Shown here piece by piece: positions 1 through 9,817 of a stretch of DNA of 64,000 nucleotides. The notes under the pieces were generated by a model, which saw only the letters and a list, made by a program, of their open reading frames with translations, made no database searches and had not been told where the DNA came from. Every line of letters begins with the position of its first letter. The stretch's first letter is position 1. The stretch comes from Cristatella mucedo (lineage: Eukaryota; Bryozoa; Phylactolaemata; Cristatellidae). Made by a program: the position numbers and the translations under genes. The stretch covers positions 1,181,001 to 1,245,000 of the forward strand of contig WPIO01000107.1 in NCBI GenBank assembly GCA_009760855.2, in the 5' to 3' direction.

Positions 1-177
1 CAATATCACTTTTGAATATATTCGAACTTTGTTTTGTTTTCATTATCGATGTAATCGATTAATATTTTTCTAAGACTAAACCAGCTTAGGAGTGAATATG
101 ATATATGTTATTAAAAAGACCTGAACTGTCCTTATTCCACCGTAAAAGGGGAACTTAAACGGTGAGCCCTATCAGCC
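1..177. other. unassigned AT-rich sequence
   Basis: I see no coding, repeat or RNA signal here. The sequence is AT-rich and ends at the (ATA)-rich tail of the neighbouring LINE-A copy. Confidence 0.5.
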
Positions 178-848
178 AATAATAATTATAATAAGACACT
201 TGATAAAGCGCCCTCAGAGAACTCAACATCTTTTTGGGCATTTTAAATTTGCTTCAAAAGAAACACAATCGACTGGTGAGCATTACTGTGCTTGATAAAC
301 AACACGAATAACTCTTTTGGGGGTAACATGCACAGGTTCAGCATGCAAGTTAGGTTAGTGGCAGCATGGGCATTGTTACCACGCATAAGTACATAAAGAA
401 AAAATCACAGGGACCCAGTAAATGCTGTCACAAATAGATGCGCTTGACTTGTAATTTCTTTTTTTGCCGGAGGATATCGTGACACAAATCGGGACTGAGT
501 TTCAGGCTTTAGGAGTATACGAACTAAAAGCATGGTCCCCAACGGATTAGAGATTTTTATGAGGTATAGGTAAACAGCTAGATTCGAATGGCGGGTGGTG
601 CGATGCTTAGCCTGGTGGGGCAGTAGATCATGAAGGTAGGCTTGCTCAATAGAATGAAGAGAGTTATAAGTTAGTGACAAATCTTTGAAGTCAATCTGTC
701 ACTTGACTGGTGGCCAGTGCAGTGTCGGTGATAAGTGGTGTGATTTGGCAACTGCTACGCTCACGACAGACAAACTAGCTGTCCAGTTTTGCACCAGCTG
801 GAATCGCCAGATTGCACAGGCCGGTAGACTAGCAAGTAAGCAGTACCT
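178..848 (-). mobile_element. LINE-A 3' fragment (CR1/L2-group)
   Basis: The copy begins on the minus strand with an AATAATAATTATAATAA tail. The 3' hairpin arms (AAGCGCCC and GGGCATTTT) follow, then the family 3' UTR and the decayed C-terminus of the reverse transcriptase ORF. The match to other LINE-A copies ends near 848, in the part encoding the 'LPACAIRRLQLVQN' segment. Several stops and frameshifts show that it is an old, 5'-truncated insertion. Recognition rests on alignment by eye to the better copies at 4481-7095 and 37127-37892. Confidence 0.8.
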
Positions 849-1629
849 GCATAAATAGTCTTTAAAAGCAAGGTTTTCGAGCAACATTAATCCTCCACAT
901 CTGAACTAAACCCAAAGAGAACAAAATGAATTTTTAGTCACTGTCACAACCTAGACATTGAATTAGGTTAATTAGTATTGATATCACGCTCAATCTGGGC
1001 GTCCGCCCCCTCCGTCAGTAAACAGCGAAAAAACCGACTGGTTCAGTTAAATTGTGGTAGAAGCATCCGTGTTTAAACTTTTTATTGTTATCATGATAGT
1101 TCATAGCTTAGTAGGCAAAACTGATAGTGTATACTCTCAGAAAAATTTAAGGCTGGTAACACTAAAAGCCTAATGACTCTAAGAGCGAAGAGCAGACGGT
1201 GATCCGAACCAGTTTTTAGAAGCAGCTTGAATTTGAACGCCTCGCATAAAGTGACGCCGTGAGCAGCAAGTGAGCAAAGCGGAAGTGAGCGTGAAGTGAG
1301 TTCCTATGTGCTCGGATATACTTATTGTAGCATTGTCTGACTGTGAAAAATATTATAATTATCTCACGACTGAGTCAGCATGCCGTGAAAAAATGCTCGC
1401 TTTCCCCTTCATTTTCCTCCATCGTTTTTTCTCCAATCAACCTTTGCCTTGTACCGTATGCATTTTTCAAGTCAATCTAGCGTCGTCGGATGACGCATAG
1501 AGTGACTGACAGCGAGAAAAGAGAACCGATAGCCGATATTTTACATGCCTCATATAAAATATCAAGCGAGGATCTTGCGATACGCTTATTCAACCATATT
1601 TTGGAAATTGTGTAACTAAATAACGGATA
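849..1629. other. unassigned sequence
   Basis: No convincing gene or repeat was found. A 45-base stretch at 1255-1300 repeats an AGTGAGC-like motif several times. A 64-codon plus-strand reading frame at 1306-1500 has no recognisable features and is probably chance. Confidence 0.4.
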
Positions 1630-1848
1630 GTGAGCTCGGAAGAAAAGGCTGAGTCAATCTCTAAGCACTCGTATGAGGCAGAGCTAAAAGACTTTCGTCT
1701 TTGGAGACGATCTGAAGACTTGTATCGTAATTTCCTGCGATACCTTCGCTGTAGCAAGAGACTGGGGCAACCTACAGTTGAGTCATTGAACCGTGAAGCT
1801 TATTCTGATATGTATGACCTGTTTGATTTTGAACCATTACACGCCTGA
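1630..1848 (+). CDS. unidentified charged ORF, possible terminal exon
   Basis: An open frame of about 72 codons ends at TGA at 1846-1848. It has no in-frame ATG at its start: the first codon is GTG next to the AG of 'GGATAG', which could be a splice acceptor. The product is hydrophilic, rich in Lys, Arg, Glu and Tyr, with stretches such as 'SEEKAESISKHSYEAELKDF' and ends in 'DLFDFEPLHA'. The composition is more protein-like than the other short frames nearby. It matches no family I can name. It could be the last exon of a host gene, a fragment of an old gag, or chance. Confidence 0.3.
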   Translation: MSSEEKAESISKHSYEAELKDFRLWRRSEDLYRNFLRYLRCSKRLGQPTVESLNREAYSDMYDLFDFEPLHA

Positions 1849-1921
1849 AAGAAGTTGTGCAATGAGAGAGGGCCACTTGTACGCAGGCATACCTAGCAGG
1901 CGGATTTTCCTGCAATCAACT

Positions 1922-2025
1922 ACGATAATAATAATAATACACTGGATAAAGCGCCCTCAGAGAACTCGATCTCTCTCTAGGCACTTTAAATTTGCTGCAA
2001 AGGAAATCGGATTAAATGGTCAGTT
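1922..2025 (-). mobile_element. LINE-A tail-only insertion
   Basis: About 100 bases contain only an (ATA)n tail, the complete 3' hairpin of LINE-A (AAGCGCCC ... GGCACTTT) and a few bases beyond 'GCTGCAAAG'. No RT sequence is present. Confidence 0.8.
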
Positions 2026-2432
2026 GGTGTTCAAACGCATACGAAGCCATGCATGTAGTGCAAATTATTTGCATAACAATTAATCAAAACTAGTTTTGCA
2101 CATTACTTCTTTCCTAAATTAACATATATATATTATTTTTAATGATACAACTGTGTTATTTATGCCAAACATTTGAATACGCAAATTAAATTAAAAATAC
2201 TTGAACTACTAAGACGGATTTATTTGTTTCGGATTAAAAAAATAAGATTTAAATTCCTACTAATTGTTGCGTTTTGAATTTAAATTTTAGGAACATACAA
2301 GAAGTTCCTTATTCTTTATTGTTTCGTCTTACATTGCTTGGATGCTGCATAACTGCAGTAATATTAACTTTCTGTTTTACCTGGACTTTTCTGCAATGCA
2401 CAAGTAATGTCCAATTTGTATTCTAAGCTTAC

Positions 2433-2468
2433 CATAGCAGAATCCTTGGAGACAAGTGTTGTTAAGGT
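2433..2468 (-). CDS. 36-bp internal exon of an unidentified minus-strand gene
   Basis: Reading the minus strand, a polypyrimidine acceptor 'GAAGAATTTCAG' precedes 36 bases that end at a GTAAGC donor. Spliced to the 2612-2700 exon across a 143-base intron, the frame reads 'DLNNTCLQGFCYG' (two Cys), suggesting a small extracellular loop. An alternative frame reads 'TLTTLVSKDSAM'; both are free of stops, so the frame is not settled. Being 36 bases long, the exon is phase-symmetric. It may belong to the gene that starts at 9817, but the connecting exons are not all identified. Confidence 0.5.
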
Positions 2469-2611
2469 CTGAAATTCTTCCGTTGAAGACTTGAGTTGGC
2501 TTGAGGAAGCACATAAGCAAATGCCGATTGGTGAGTTTTGAGGATATAAATATTTAGATTTGACGGCGCAAGAAGTAAAATGCAAGTACAGATTGCGGTT
2601 GGTGTACTTAC

Positions 2612-2700
2612 CCCCACCTTTATAAATTTTAATATAGAACCTTGTGAGGAATTTTTTAATTTGGAAGTCACCTCCGGGCATGGAATTATATTGCACACTT
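2612..2700 (-). CDS. 89-bp internal exon of an unidentified minus-strand gene
   Basis: On the minus strand, the acceptor 'TTATTTCTTACAG' sits immediately before 2700 and a consensus donor GTAAGTA follows 2612. The favoured frame gives 'SVQYNSMPGGDFQIKKFLTR' followed by 'FYIKIYKGG' and joins in phase 1 to the 36-bp exon. A second open frame gives 'VCNIIPCPEVTSKLKNSS' and onward, and also joins without a stop. No family is recognised. The strong junctions at both ends are the main evidence. Confidence 0.55.
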
Positions 2701-2704
2701 CTGT

Positions 2705-3185
2705 AAGAAATAATAAGCGTTTTTAAATAGTAAATGCCTTGTCGGGCATTTGTCAGATTTTTAGAAAAATGTTCCAAACGTGCATAGATCCCAAAATAGC
2801 TGCGAATATTTTACATATTATTTTGTTATAGGATTATCGGTGACTTCTTTAAAAGGAATGTGCAAAACCTATTTCAATTACTTCTGAAATCATGATGTCA
2901 ACCGTGAAACTGTTTCCTTGAGAAGGCAACATGTATCTACATTCTGATCAATCGTCGTCACATAAGCTAAATCTTCACCAAAAAATTCAGTTCATTATCT
3001 TGCAACTTTTCTTAACCTGTGTAGATTTTGGCATTGAATGGTGTAAAAAATCATAGCAATAGTAGATTTGATAATTTTAGATTAATCCGTCTGCACTAGG
3101 TTTACTACAGGTGTACACGTCATATGACATATACCATTTTCCCCTCTGGCCGACTATGACAGACATAGTGGTCGCTGCTCCTCAC
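2705..3185. other. unassigned (probable intron)
   Basis: I see no repeat or coding signal in this AT-rich stretch, which lies upstream of the 2700 exon on the minus strand. Confidence 0.4.
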
Positions 3186-3285
3186 CTAGTTATAATAACA
3201 ATAATAAACTTGACAAATCGCCCTGAGATAACTCAATCTCTTTCTACGCGCTTCACATTTTCTGCAAATATAGTTAGTCATAATT
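3186..3285 (-). mobile_element. LINE-A tail-only insertion
   Basis: An (ATA)n tail followed by a somewhat mutated LINE-A 3' hairpin (AATCGCCCTGAGA ... CGCGCTTCAC). The match stops shortly past the 'CTGCAAAT' boundary. No RT sequence is present. Confidence 0.75.
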
Positions 3286-4480
3286 TGATTTACGGTAAAC
3301 CAGTTTAAAGCGGAATAAGAAAGCTGAATATTTTTGGGCACTTTGTTAGTTTCATAATTGAAGCACGTCAATACTTAGTGATGGTAGTTTGTGGCGATGG
3401 CCAACTCTGCTTAAAGGATTGGTTTTTCATATTTTCTGAGTGACCCAGTTTTTCATAAATATTATATTGAACTTAGCATTATTAAATTAGAAAGATTGCA
3501 ACCATCAAAATGCAGTTGTTAGGGATGAGCAACTTTCAGGTGTTTGAGAGACTTCGCTGCCCACTAAGGCTGGAGAAATCAAAGTTCTGCTAAAGCTGTG
3601 GATCACTTGTCTAAAAGGAAATCCTAAACCGATTCGGAATCTATGAGCATGAATGAAGTAGCAGATTACAAGCTAAATGGATGAGCTTAGTTAAGAAATC
3701 ATTATTTAAATCAGATATTTTACTTAACTTTAAATTAATATTTTGAATTTCAACCAGAAAGAATGTTAAAACTAGATGAAAAATTGCGTCTGAAAATATT
3801 CTGATGATAAACATGCACCCCCATAGAAACAAAGCTAATATGGGAACGTCTTCCCCATTAATAGAACCGTTGAGATATGTGCTCCAAAGAAAACGTCTAG
3901 ATTTTGGATAGGGTACATTAAGCTTAAGTATGGAAAAAATGCACGTATTTGCTTTACGATTATAAGAATGCAGGTACGTTCATAAAGCTTCCGATGACAT
4001 GTGACTCTTTAAATTAGTAAACCACAATAGAAAGAAGCCAAAAATCCTCGCCTGTATGAAATTCTTGGTTAAATAAGCCGGATGCGAAATCGTGAAATGA
4101 CATGCATTCACCCAATGTTGTTCTTTCCTATCACTAAAATAATCTTGTATGCAAAAATAGACATCGTCTATGTGAAAGCGACTTAGCCTATAAATCTTTT
4201 AGAGTTATTTCTTTTAACTATTACAAAAAATGAGATACTGGAGATACTGCTAAATTGCCTTAACGATACTTGCTTTTCAATTGTATCGTTCACGCAAGGT
4301 AATGTCAATTTGAAATTAAATAATGCCTTGATCTCATCCACAGTTTTAATATGTCAGTGTTCTATTCAATGTACCAAGCATTTGCATTTTGCAACTTTTT
4401 TCCAGAAAAGAGGTTCTTGATAATACTTACTGCATCATTTTACCTAGCAAATACTGCTTTAAAATCGTCAACTTAAGGAT
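3286..4480. other. unassigned (probable intron)
   Basis: No recognisable gene or repeat. A minus-strand frame at 3641-3832 is hydrophobic, lacks splice signals I trust and is probably chance. Confidence 0.4.
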
Positions 4481-4717
4481 TAATAATAATAATATTAATA
4501 ATGCACTTGAGAAAGCGCCCTCAGAGGACTTAATCTGTCTCTAGGCGCTTTACATTTACTGTAAAGTGAAATGCAATTGAATGGTATGTAAAATCATGCT
4601 TGAAAAAAACAAACGAAATGAATTATATGGTTAGGGTGACATGCACAGGGTCAGCATGCAAATGTGGTTAGTGGCAGCATGCACAGTGTCAGCACGCATA
4701 AGCACATCAAGGACGAA

Positions 4718-6706
4718 TCACAGGGACCAACTAAATGCTGTCCTAAATAGGTGTGTTTTTAGGTTCCTTTTACATGTGTTCAGGTCAGGGGATGTTCTGA
4801 CCCAGGTCGGGAGGGAGTTCCAAGCTTTGGGAGCATATGAACTAAATGCACGGTCTCCAAAGGATTTAAGGTTTGTATGATGTATTTCCAGACTGTTGGA
4901 TTTTGAAAAGCGGATGGTACGATGCTTGGCCTGGTGGGGTAATATATCTGAGAAATAGGCTTGAGCCATAGAATGAAGGAACCTAAAACTGAGCGACAAA
5001 ACCTTGACGTCAATTCCTTGCTTGACTGGTAGCCAGTGCAGGTCGGCGAGAAGTGGAGTAATGTGGCAACTGCGACGCTCACGACAGACAAGCCTAGCTG
5101 CACAGTTTTGCACCAGCTGCAATCGCCTGACCGCACCTTCTGGTAGGCCAGTAAGCAGTGAGTTGGAGAAGTCGAGACGGGATTTCACGAATGCATGGAC
5201 CAACATAGACGTGGCATCTTTATCTAAACAAGCCCGAATTTTAGCAATGTCATGAAGCTGAAAATAGGTGGATTTGACTGTGGAGCTGATATGGTCGTCT
5301 AACGAGAGGTCGCTTTGGAATATGAAAACTAGATTTCGAGCTGATTCAACTGGAGATATGCTGGAAGAGCCAATTTTGAAAGTCGGACTTTCCAATCTCT
5401 GGATCTCACTGGGTTTCTTCATAACTAGTAAGTTAGTTTTTTCATCGTTTAGTTTTATCAAATTTGCTGCCATCCATGTGCGGATGTCATCAATGCATGC
5501 AGCTAGTGAGTTTAGAAAATTTGAGGTGCTCGAAGGCTGAGAGGGATCAAAGCAAAGGTACAACTGAGTGTCATCTGCATAGAAGTGAAAGCCTAGATTG
5601 TGCTTGGCAATCACATCAGCAAGAGGCAGAGTATAAACCGTGAAAAGAAACAGACCTAGCACTGAGCCCTGAGGTACTCCATACTTCAGAGGTACTTCAG
5701 ATGATCTTTGTCCATTCACGTCAATACTCTGGAGTCTCCCACTGAGATAGGACCTGAACCACTGCAGAGCAGTGCCAGTGATGCCCAGGCGAGATGAGAG
5801 GCGCTCTAGAAGAACTTTGTGATCGATGGTATCAAAAGCTGCCGAAAGATCAAGCAAAACAAGAAGAGACACTCTACCCATGTCTGCATTCCTAAGTAGG
5901 TCGTTGTATACCCGAAGCAATGCTGACTCTGTGGAGTGATTAGCTCTAAAGCCAGACTGGAACTTACTAGCAAGGTGTGAGATTTCGATATACGAGCTCA
6001 GCTGGTCTGATACGACCCGTTCGAGTGTCTTTGATAGGAATGGTAGAAGGGAAACTGGGCCGTAGTTGCTCAAGTTCTCTTGGTCAAGTGTAGTTTTCTT
6101 GAGAAATGGCCTGACTACAGCTTTTTTGAAAGGTGCTGGGACATGACCTGAGGCTAATGACATATTAATTATGTTAGTAATGCATGGCAGCAGCAGATCA
6201 ATGCAAAGTAGGAGCAGGACAGTGGGAATAGCCTCCAGAGGACTTGTTGTCTTCTTTAATTGAGATACGAGCTTTAGGACTAGATCAATAGTGACCTGCT
6301 TAAATGCAGACATTGAGGTGCAGCCAGAAACCGAGGAACAGCATTCTAATGGGAAGGTTGTCATCGCAGGGATGGAATCCCTGATCTTGTCTATCTTCTG
6401 CACAAAGAATCGAGAGAAGCGATCGGCTAGATCATTATTAGGATCATCAGGTACGGAGCTAATCTGGGAACGGTTGAGGAGATGGTTTATTGTCGACATC
6501 AGCATTTTTGGATTGTGCATCTGTGATTCAACACGGTTTTTATAAAAACTAGACTTAGCCTTTGCTAGGATCGATTGGTACGACCTACAGTAGTCTTCAT
6601 ATGCCTGTCGATGGACAGTTAGTCCGGATCTTGTGTATGCTTTTTCAAGCTTTCGTTTAGTAGACTCGGCTAGTTTAATGTCTGCGGTAAACCATAGGCC
6701 GTCTGG
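4718..6706 (-). pseudogene. LINE-A ORF2 reverse transcriptase region
   Basis: This frame encodes the RT half of the LINE ORF2 protein, which copies element RNA at a nicked target in the nucleus. An ATG at 6520 would give 600 residues, but the frame is open upstream to the G10 run near 6709. Counting from that ATG, motif A 'DLSAAFDTIDH' is at about 224-234, the 'GVPQGSVLG' motif at 281-289 and the catalytic 'YADD' at 314-317, so the catalytic Asp residues are present. The C-terminal 'SARNL', 'LHWLPVKQ' and 'APKAWNSLP' segments are typical of CR1/L2-like ORF2. It is interrupted only by the frameshift that separates it from the endonuclease frame. Confidence 0.9.
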
Positions 6707-7092
6707 GCGGGGGGGGGGCGCCAGTGCGCTTTGTCAGAGGGGCAAACTCGTCTAGCGTGTCAGCTAGTGTCGTGTTGAAGCTATCTACCAATGATGACAG
6801 ATCGGAGGGTGGATTGAGCAGCAGAGGTGAAGCAGATATTCTCGCACGGACAGCATCGATGTCAAGGGTCTTGAGGTTTCGCGATTCACAGGTTATTTTA
6901 GAGGAGGATGTGGGCACACACTGTAGATTGAATGAGATCTGCATGTGGTCAGATAAGCATGATTTGGTAATGATTGGTGATGACAAAGTGCAGTTATATG
7001 AGAAAATCTGGTCGATTGTGTGACCCTTGATGTGGGTAGGGCCATGCACATGAGCCACAAGAGACAGTGAGTCAGTCTGGATGATTGATTCT
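6675..7092 (-). pseudogene. LINE-A ORF2 endonuclease C-terminus, frameshifted
   Basis: The minus-strand frame reads 'VAHVHGPTHIKGHTIDQIF' and, further on, 'SCLSDHMQISFNL'. This is the end of an exonuclease-endonuclease-phosphatase fold, in which 'T...G..LD..F' and 'SDH' carry the last catalytic Asp and His. The domain nicks target DNA to prime reverse transcription. The frame runs into a C10 run (G10 on plus, 6709-6718) and leaves the correct frame, giving 'GAPPPPRR'. Shifting frame after the run gives continuous coding into the RT region. The endonuclease N-terminus is missing through 5' truncation. Confidence 0.82.
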
Positions 7093-7095
7093 TTT

Positions 7096-7798
7096 CAGCT
7101 GTACGAGCTTGTACTCAGATGTTGAGCTGCAGAGAAATTAAGAAATAAAAGCAAAACGCATGGTAACAAAAGAAAGAGATAGTGTGAGTTAGAGCCAGAA
7201 GAGAAAGTAAGTGGGAACAGGTGATTTAAACTGCAATACAGATTAAGCATGAAAAAAGTAATTGTGAAGAAGTTTACCGGGAGTAACGGAGAAAGATAGA
7301 GTCAGATATAGAGGTAAAGAAAAAGAATAAAAAAGAGAGAACTCAAGAGTTAATTGACGGCCATGGGTAGCACCTGTGCTTACAATTTCGGCCTTTGGAA
7401 GTGTTATATTCAGTAGGGTCGCACTCTTTTTTCAGTTTTTAATGTTCCTAATCAATTTAGACACGATTATAGGCATAATCGTAAACATAATTTAGATTCC
7501 AAACTAATGCACCAGCACACGAAATTCTTAAATAGAGCCAGAAATATGAGTTTAGCATCTGGCTAGCTTCATGATACATTTTTTATATTTGGTTCATGAG
7601 TATGTGTAGAATATTTTTGCTCGTCTTAAAAGTACGTAATCGAGCATTATTTCCACACGGTGAATAGTGGATTACATTCAGTCAACGTTAACAGCCGAAT
7701 TCTAGTGGCCATTCGCTGGAGGCAGCTCTTGTTAGACCACATGCTTATGCAGGAGGCTTTCTGAAATGGCTGTCGATCGCTCTAGCGATTCCTTTTAT
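7096..7798. other. unassigned; purine-rich 7130-7340
   Basis: The stretch just upstream of the LINE-A 5' break is rich in A and G on the plus strand. No gene or repeat family is recognised in it or in the remainder. Confidence 0.35.
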
Positions 7799-7804
7799 TC
7801 TCAC

Positions 7805-7960
7805 TTTGAATGCGAAATGAGTGAGGCAGCAGCAGTTTGGGGCAGCTGATTTCTCCAGGCTTCTGGCTGGGCCGACACGAGCAGTACAGGAATTACTAAG
7901 GTCAACAGTGCAATTGAAATTTATTACATCAGCAAGATTGTGACTGTCAAAATAGGACTC
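7805..7960 (-). CDS. candidate 156-bp internal exon, Cys-containing
   Basis: On the minus strand an acceptor 'AATTCCGACACAG' precedes 7960 and a GTGAGA donor follows 7805. The exon is 52 codons, phase 0 at both ends, and reads 'ESYFDSHNLADVINFNCTVD' at its start and '...AAPNCCCLTHFAFK' at its end, with five Cys and a potential N-glycosylation site (NCT). It lies downstream of the PAN exon in the same orientation and could be part of that gene, but the phases do not join directly, so another exon would be needed between them. No family is recognised. Confidence 0.35.
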
Positions 7961-7964
7961 CTGT

Positions 7965-8352
7965 GTCGGAATTATAAGGTTTTGGAACAGTCATGTGATC
8001 ATCATCCATCTATATTTAGGCGGAACTAAAGCTGCGTTCAAATTAAATCAGAACAGTGAGCTCGTGGAGTTATGTTTCTTTCTCCAGTGGAAGTGTGCTC
8101 GTGCATGAATATCAAAGGTTGCCACCAGCAGTAGTGGTCCGCCCTCTTTTTCAATGTGTCGATCGACACTGCCCTGCTGCTGCTACGGTTGAGGAGCGAA
8201 TTTCGGAGAAATCGCGAGCAGCAATCTTTAAGAACCGATTTGGATCGCAGTCTCTTGCCCATTGATATCGGTCGCCGCAGTGCACTGCTAGTCGGCTTTC
8301 GAAAACGGCAGGGCGGCACTCTGAAGGACCGTGATGGTTTGCAGGCACGAGC
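7965..8352. other. unassigned
   Basis: Overlapping short frames occur on both strands (8038-8355 minus, 8156-8458 plus). None has recognisable motifs, and the plus one runs into a LINE-A tail, so they are probably chance. Confidence 0.4.
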
Positions 8353-8440
8353 CACCTTTGCAGCAAATGTAAAGCACTTAGAAAGAGAGTTTCTCGGAGC
8401 GCACTATATCAAATGTATTACCACTGATATCATTATTCAG
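8353..8440 (+). mobile_element. LINE-A tail-only insertion, old
   Basis: A TTTGCAGCAAATGTAAAG junction followed by a degraded hairpin (GCACTTAGAAAGAGAG ... GAGCGCAC) and an ATT-rich end matches the last ~90 bases of LINE-A. Confidence 0.65.
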
Positions 8441-9180
8441 TCGCTCTGTAGGTTTTGAGCAGGTACTAGTTGCCGATTAGCAGTGGAGCAGTGCACAGAG
8501 AGCTTCTCGAGTGTTTGTGGGCAGAGTGGCTGGTTCTGGACATTTGCAACACTCCGTAACTGTCAAGGAGACTTTCCTACGTAAGCGATTTTGACTTATG
8601 ATGTTGATTCAATTGAGCTCTTCTTTGTTAAAGTTTTATCTAGTGTCGGAATTCGTGCCTGCATTGGCACTTCACCAAGCCACTAGCAGTGCTCCACAAA
8701 TTTAATGCTTCTCCAGTATTAGTCGCCTATCGGCAGGGGCTAAAATTGTGTACAGCACTGGTTTTCCAGGGTACATTTTTTAACACACACTGAAAAGGCT
8801 TTACCACGTATCATCCTTTCCTTTACCTTGGCGTTTATCTGCTGCAGACTGCCTGATTCATCTCAAACATCCTCTCAAGCTTCCGTCGGGCTTTTAATGT
8901 GCAAATTTTTTATTTTCGTCGTTAGAGTAAGTTGCAGAATAAAGAATTCATAGCGATATGTTGGCATCAAGTTTAACTAACTTCATTTGTTATTTGAGAA
9001 AGTAGCCTTTATTTTAATTTCGCTGTAAGCTCTTGGCGATGTCATGTGTTGAAAAGATTTCCGGCAATGCTGATTTGTGACTGGCAAAAGCATAATGAAA
9101 ATGATACTCAGGTGATACCACTTGACTTGGATCAACCACAGTTGCTGTTGGCTAGCAAATTTTTGTGTATTCGATACTTA
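8441..9180. other. unassigned (probable intron)
   Basis: No repeat or coding signal was recognised. Confidence 0.35.
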
Positions 9181-9181
9181 A

Positions 9182-9490
9182 TTGAACCATAGCTCCACCG
9201 ACTCAGCCCTAAGAAAACGATGCATTCAGATTTCCGAATTAATGAAATGCCACCGGCCTTACGGAACGAACATGCCTCGCTATTCTTGGTTACTATTCAT
9301 AGATGAATTCGCTACTAAAACTAAAAATTGCCTGAGCTATCTAGTGGTCTTTTGTGATTTTACACGTTTTAGTAAGATCACCAAGAGCACCGGTATTTAT
9401 GAGAAACGTTTTCTGAATCCTTGGCATTTTACGTTGACCCAGTTCGTCCGTATCGGGATTTCTGTCATGTCAAACAAATTATTATCCTAA
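9182..9490 (+). pseudogene. Ty3/gypsy-like integrase fragment
   Basis: The plus frame contains 'RKRCIQISELMKCHRPYGT', which resembles the Cys pair of an integrase HHCC zinc finger and its 'C...CQ..KP' linker. It is followed by 'FIDEFATKTKNCLSYLVVFC' and 'FTRFSKITKST', matching the start of the integrase core ('..iDf.GP......yllvvvD.ftkf.e....'). Part of the core is deleted or frame-shifted, and no RT or LTR is recognisable around it. It is an orphan relic lying just downstream of the PAN exon, inside that gene's first intron. A BEL-type origin is possible. Confidence 0.5.
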
Positions 9491-9591
9491 CCATGGCAAG
9501 TTATGGAACGTTAAAATAATGTACTGCATGAATTCAAAATCTAGAATATCTTCAGAATTTGTGGTGAACAAGAAAGGAAATGTATACTCAC

Positions 9592-9817
9592 TTGTTGTGA
9601 CATCGTAATACAGCTGCTGACATGAGTCTCCATATTGACCACACTGAGACAAGCACTCGGTTGGGCTTCTTGCTTTCAGCTGGATGAAGTTGCAGCCCTC
9701 TTCTACAAGACTGCCGGGATGAATCGACGCTATGAGCTGCGAGATTCCGTTTGTCCCCAAAATTAGATGTAGCACAAGGAAAGTGCAAATGATTTGCACG
9801 TGCTGTCTGCCGTTCAT
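9592..9817 (-). CDS. first coding exon: signal peptide plus PAN/apple-like start
   Basis: The minus-strand ATG at 9817 opens a frame whose first ~23 residues are a classic secretory signal: 'MNGR', a hydrophobic 'IICTFLVLHLILGTNG' core and a small-residue cleavage region. A Cys-rich segment with 'EEGCNFIQL', 'SPTECLSQCG' and 'DSCQQLYYDV' follows. The spacing (C..., then EC...C, then C with an aromatic strand) is that of the PAN/apple fold found in secreted and membrane proteins of many invertebrates. The frame ends at a consensus donor, ACAACAA|GTGAGTAT, in phase 1. The product is probably secreted or a type I membrane protein; its remaining exons lie at lower coordinates, possibly including 2612-2700 and 2433-2468. 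Confidence 0.75.

Larger units (their letters stand above)
4481..7095 (-). mobile_element. LINE-A, longest copy, 5'-truncated
   Basis: This is the best copy of LINE-A in the window. Read on the minus strand it carries the C-terminal part of the AP endonuclease domain (to about 6720), a complete reverse transcriptase region, a long 3' UTR with 'GCATGCTG' motifs, the GC-rich 3' hairpin at about 4512-4555 and a trinucleotide tail at 4481-4503. The 5' break is near 7095, where the endonuclease frame stops matching. The RT type ([28 protein letters not shown]) places it in the CR1/L2/Jockey group of non-LTR retrotransposons. Its close similarity to 34169-35118 and 54521-55682 points to recent amplification. 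Confidence 0.93.

Noticed and set aside
4641..6545. Several plus-strand frames across the LINE-A copy
   Set aside because: They are antisense shadows of the ORF2 frame; the same applies to antisense frames in the other LINE copies.
8038..8458. Overlapping 100-codon frames on both strands
   Set aside because: They have no motifs or splice signals, and the plus frame reads into a LINE-A tail.
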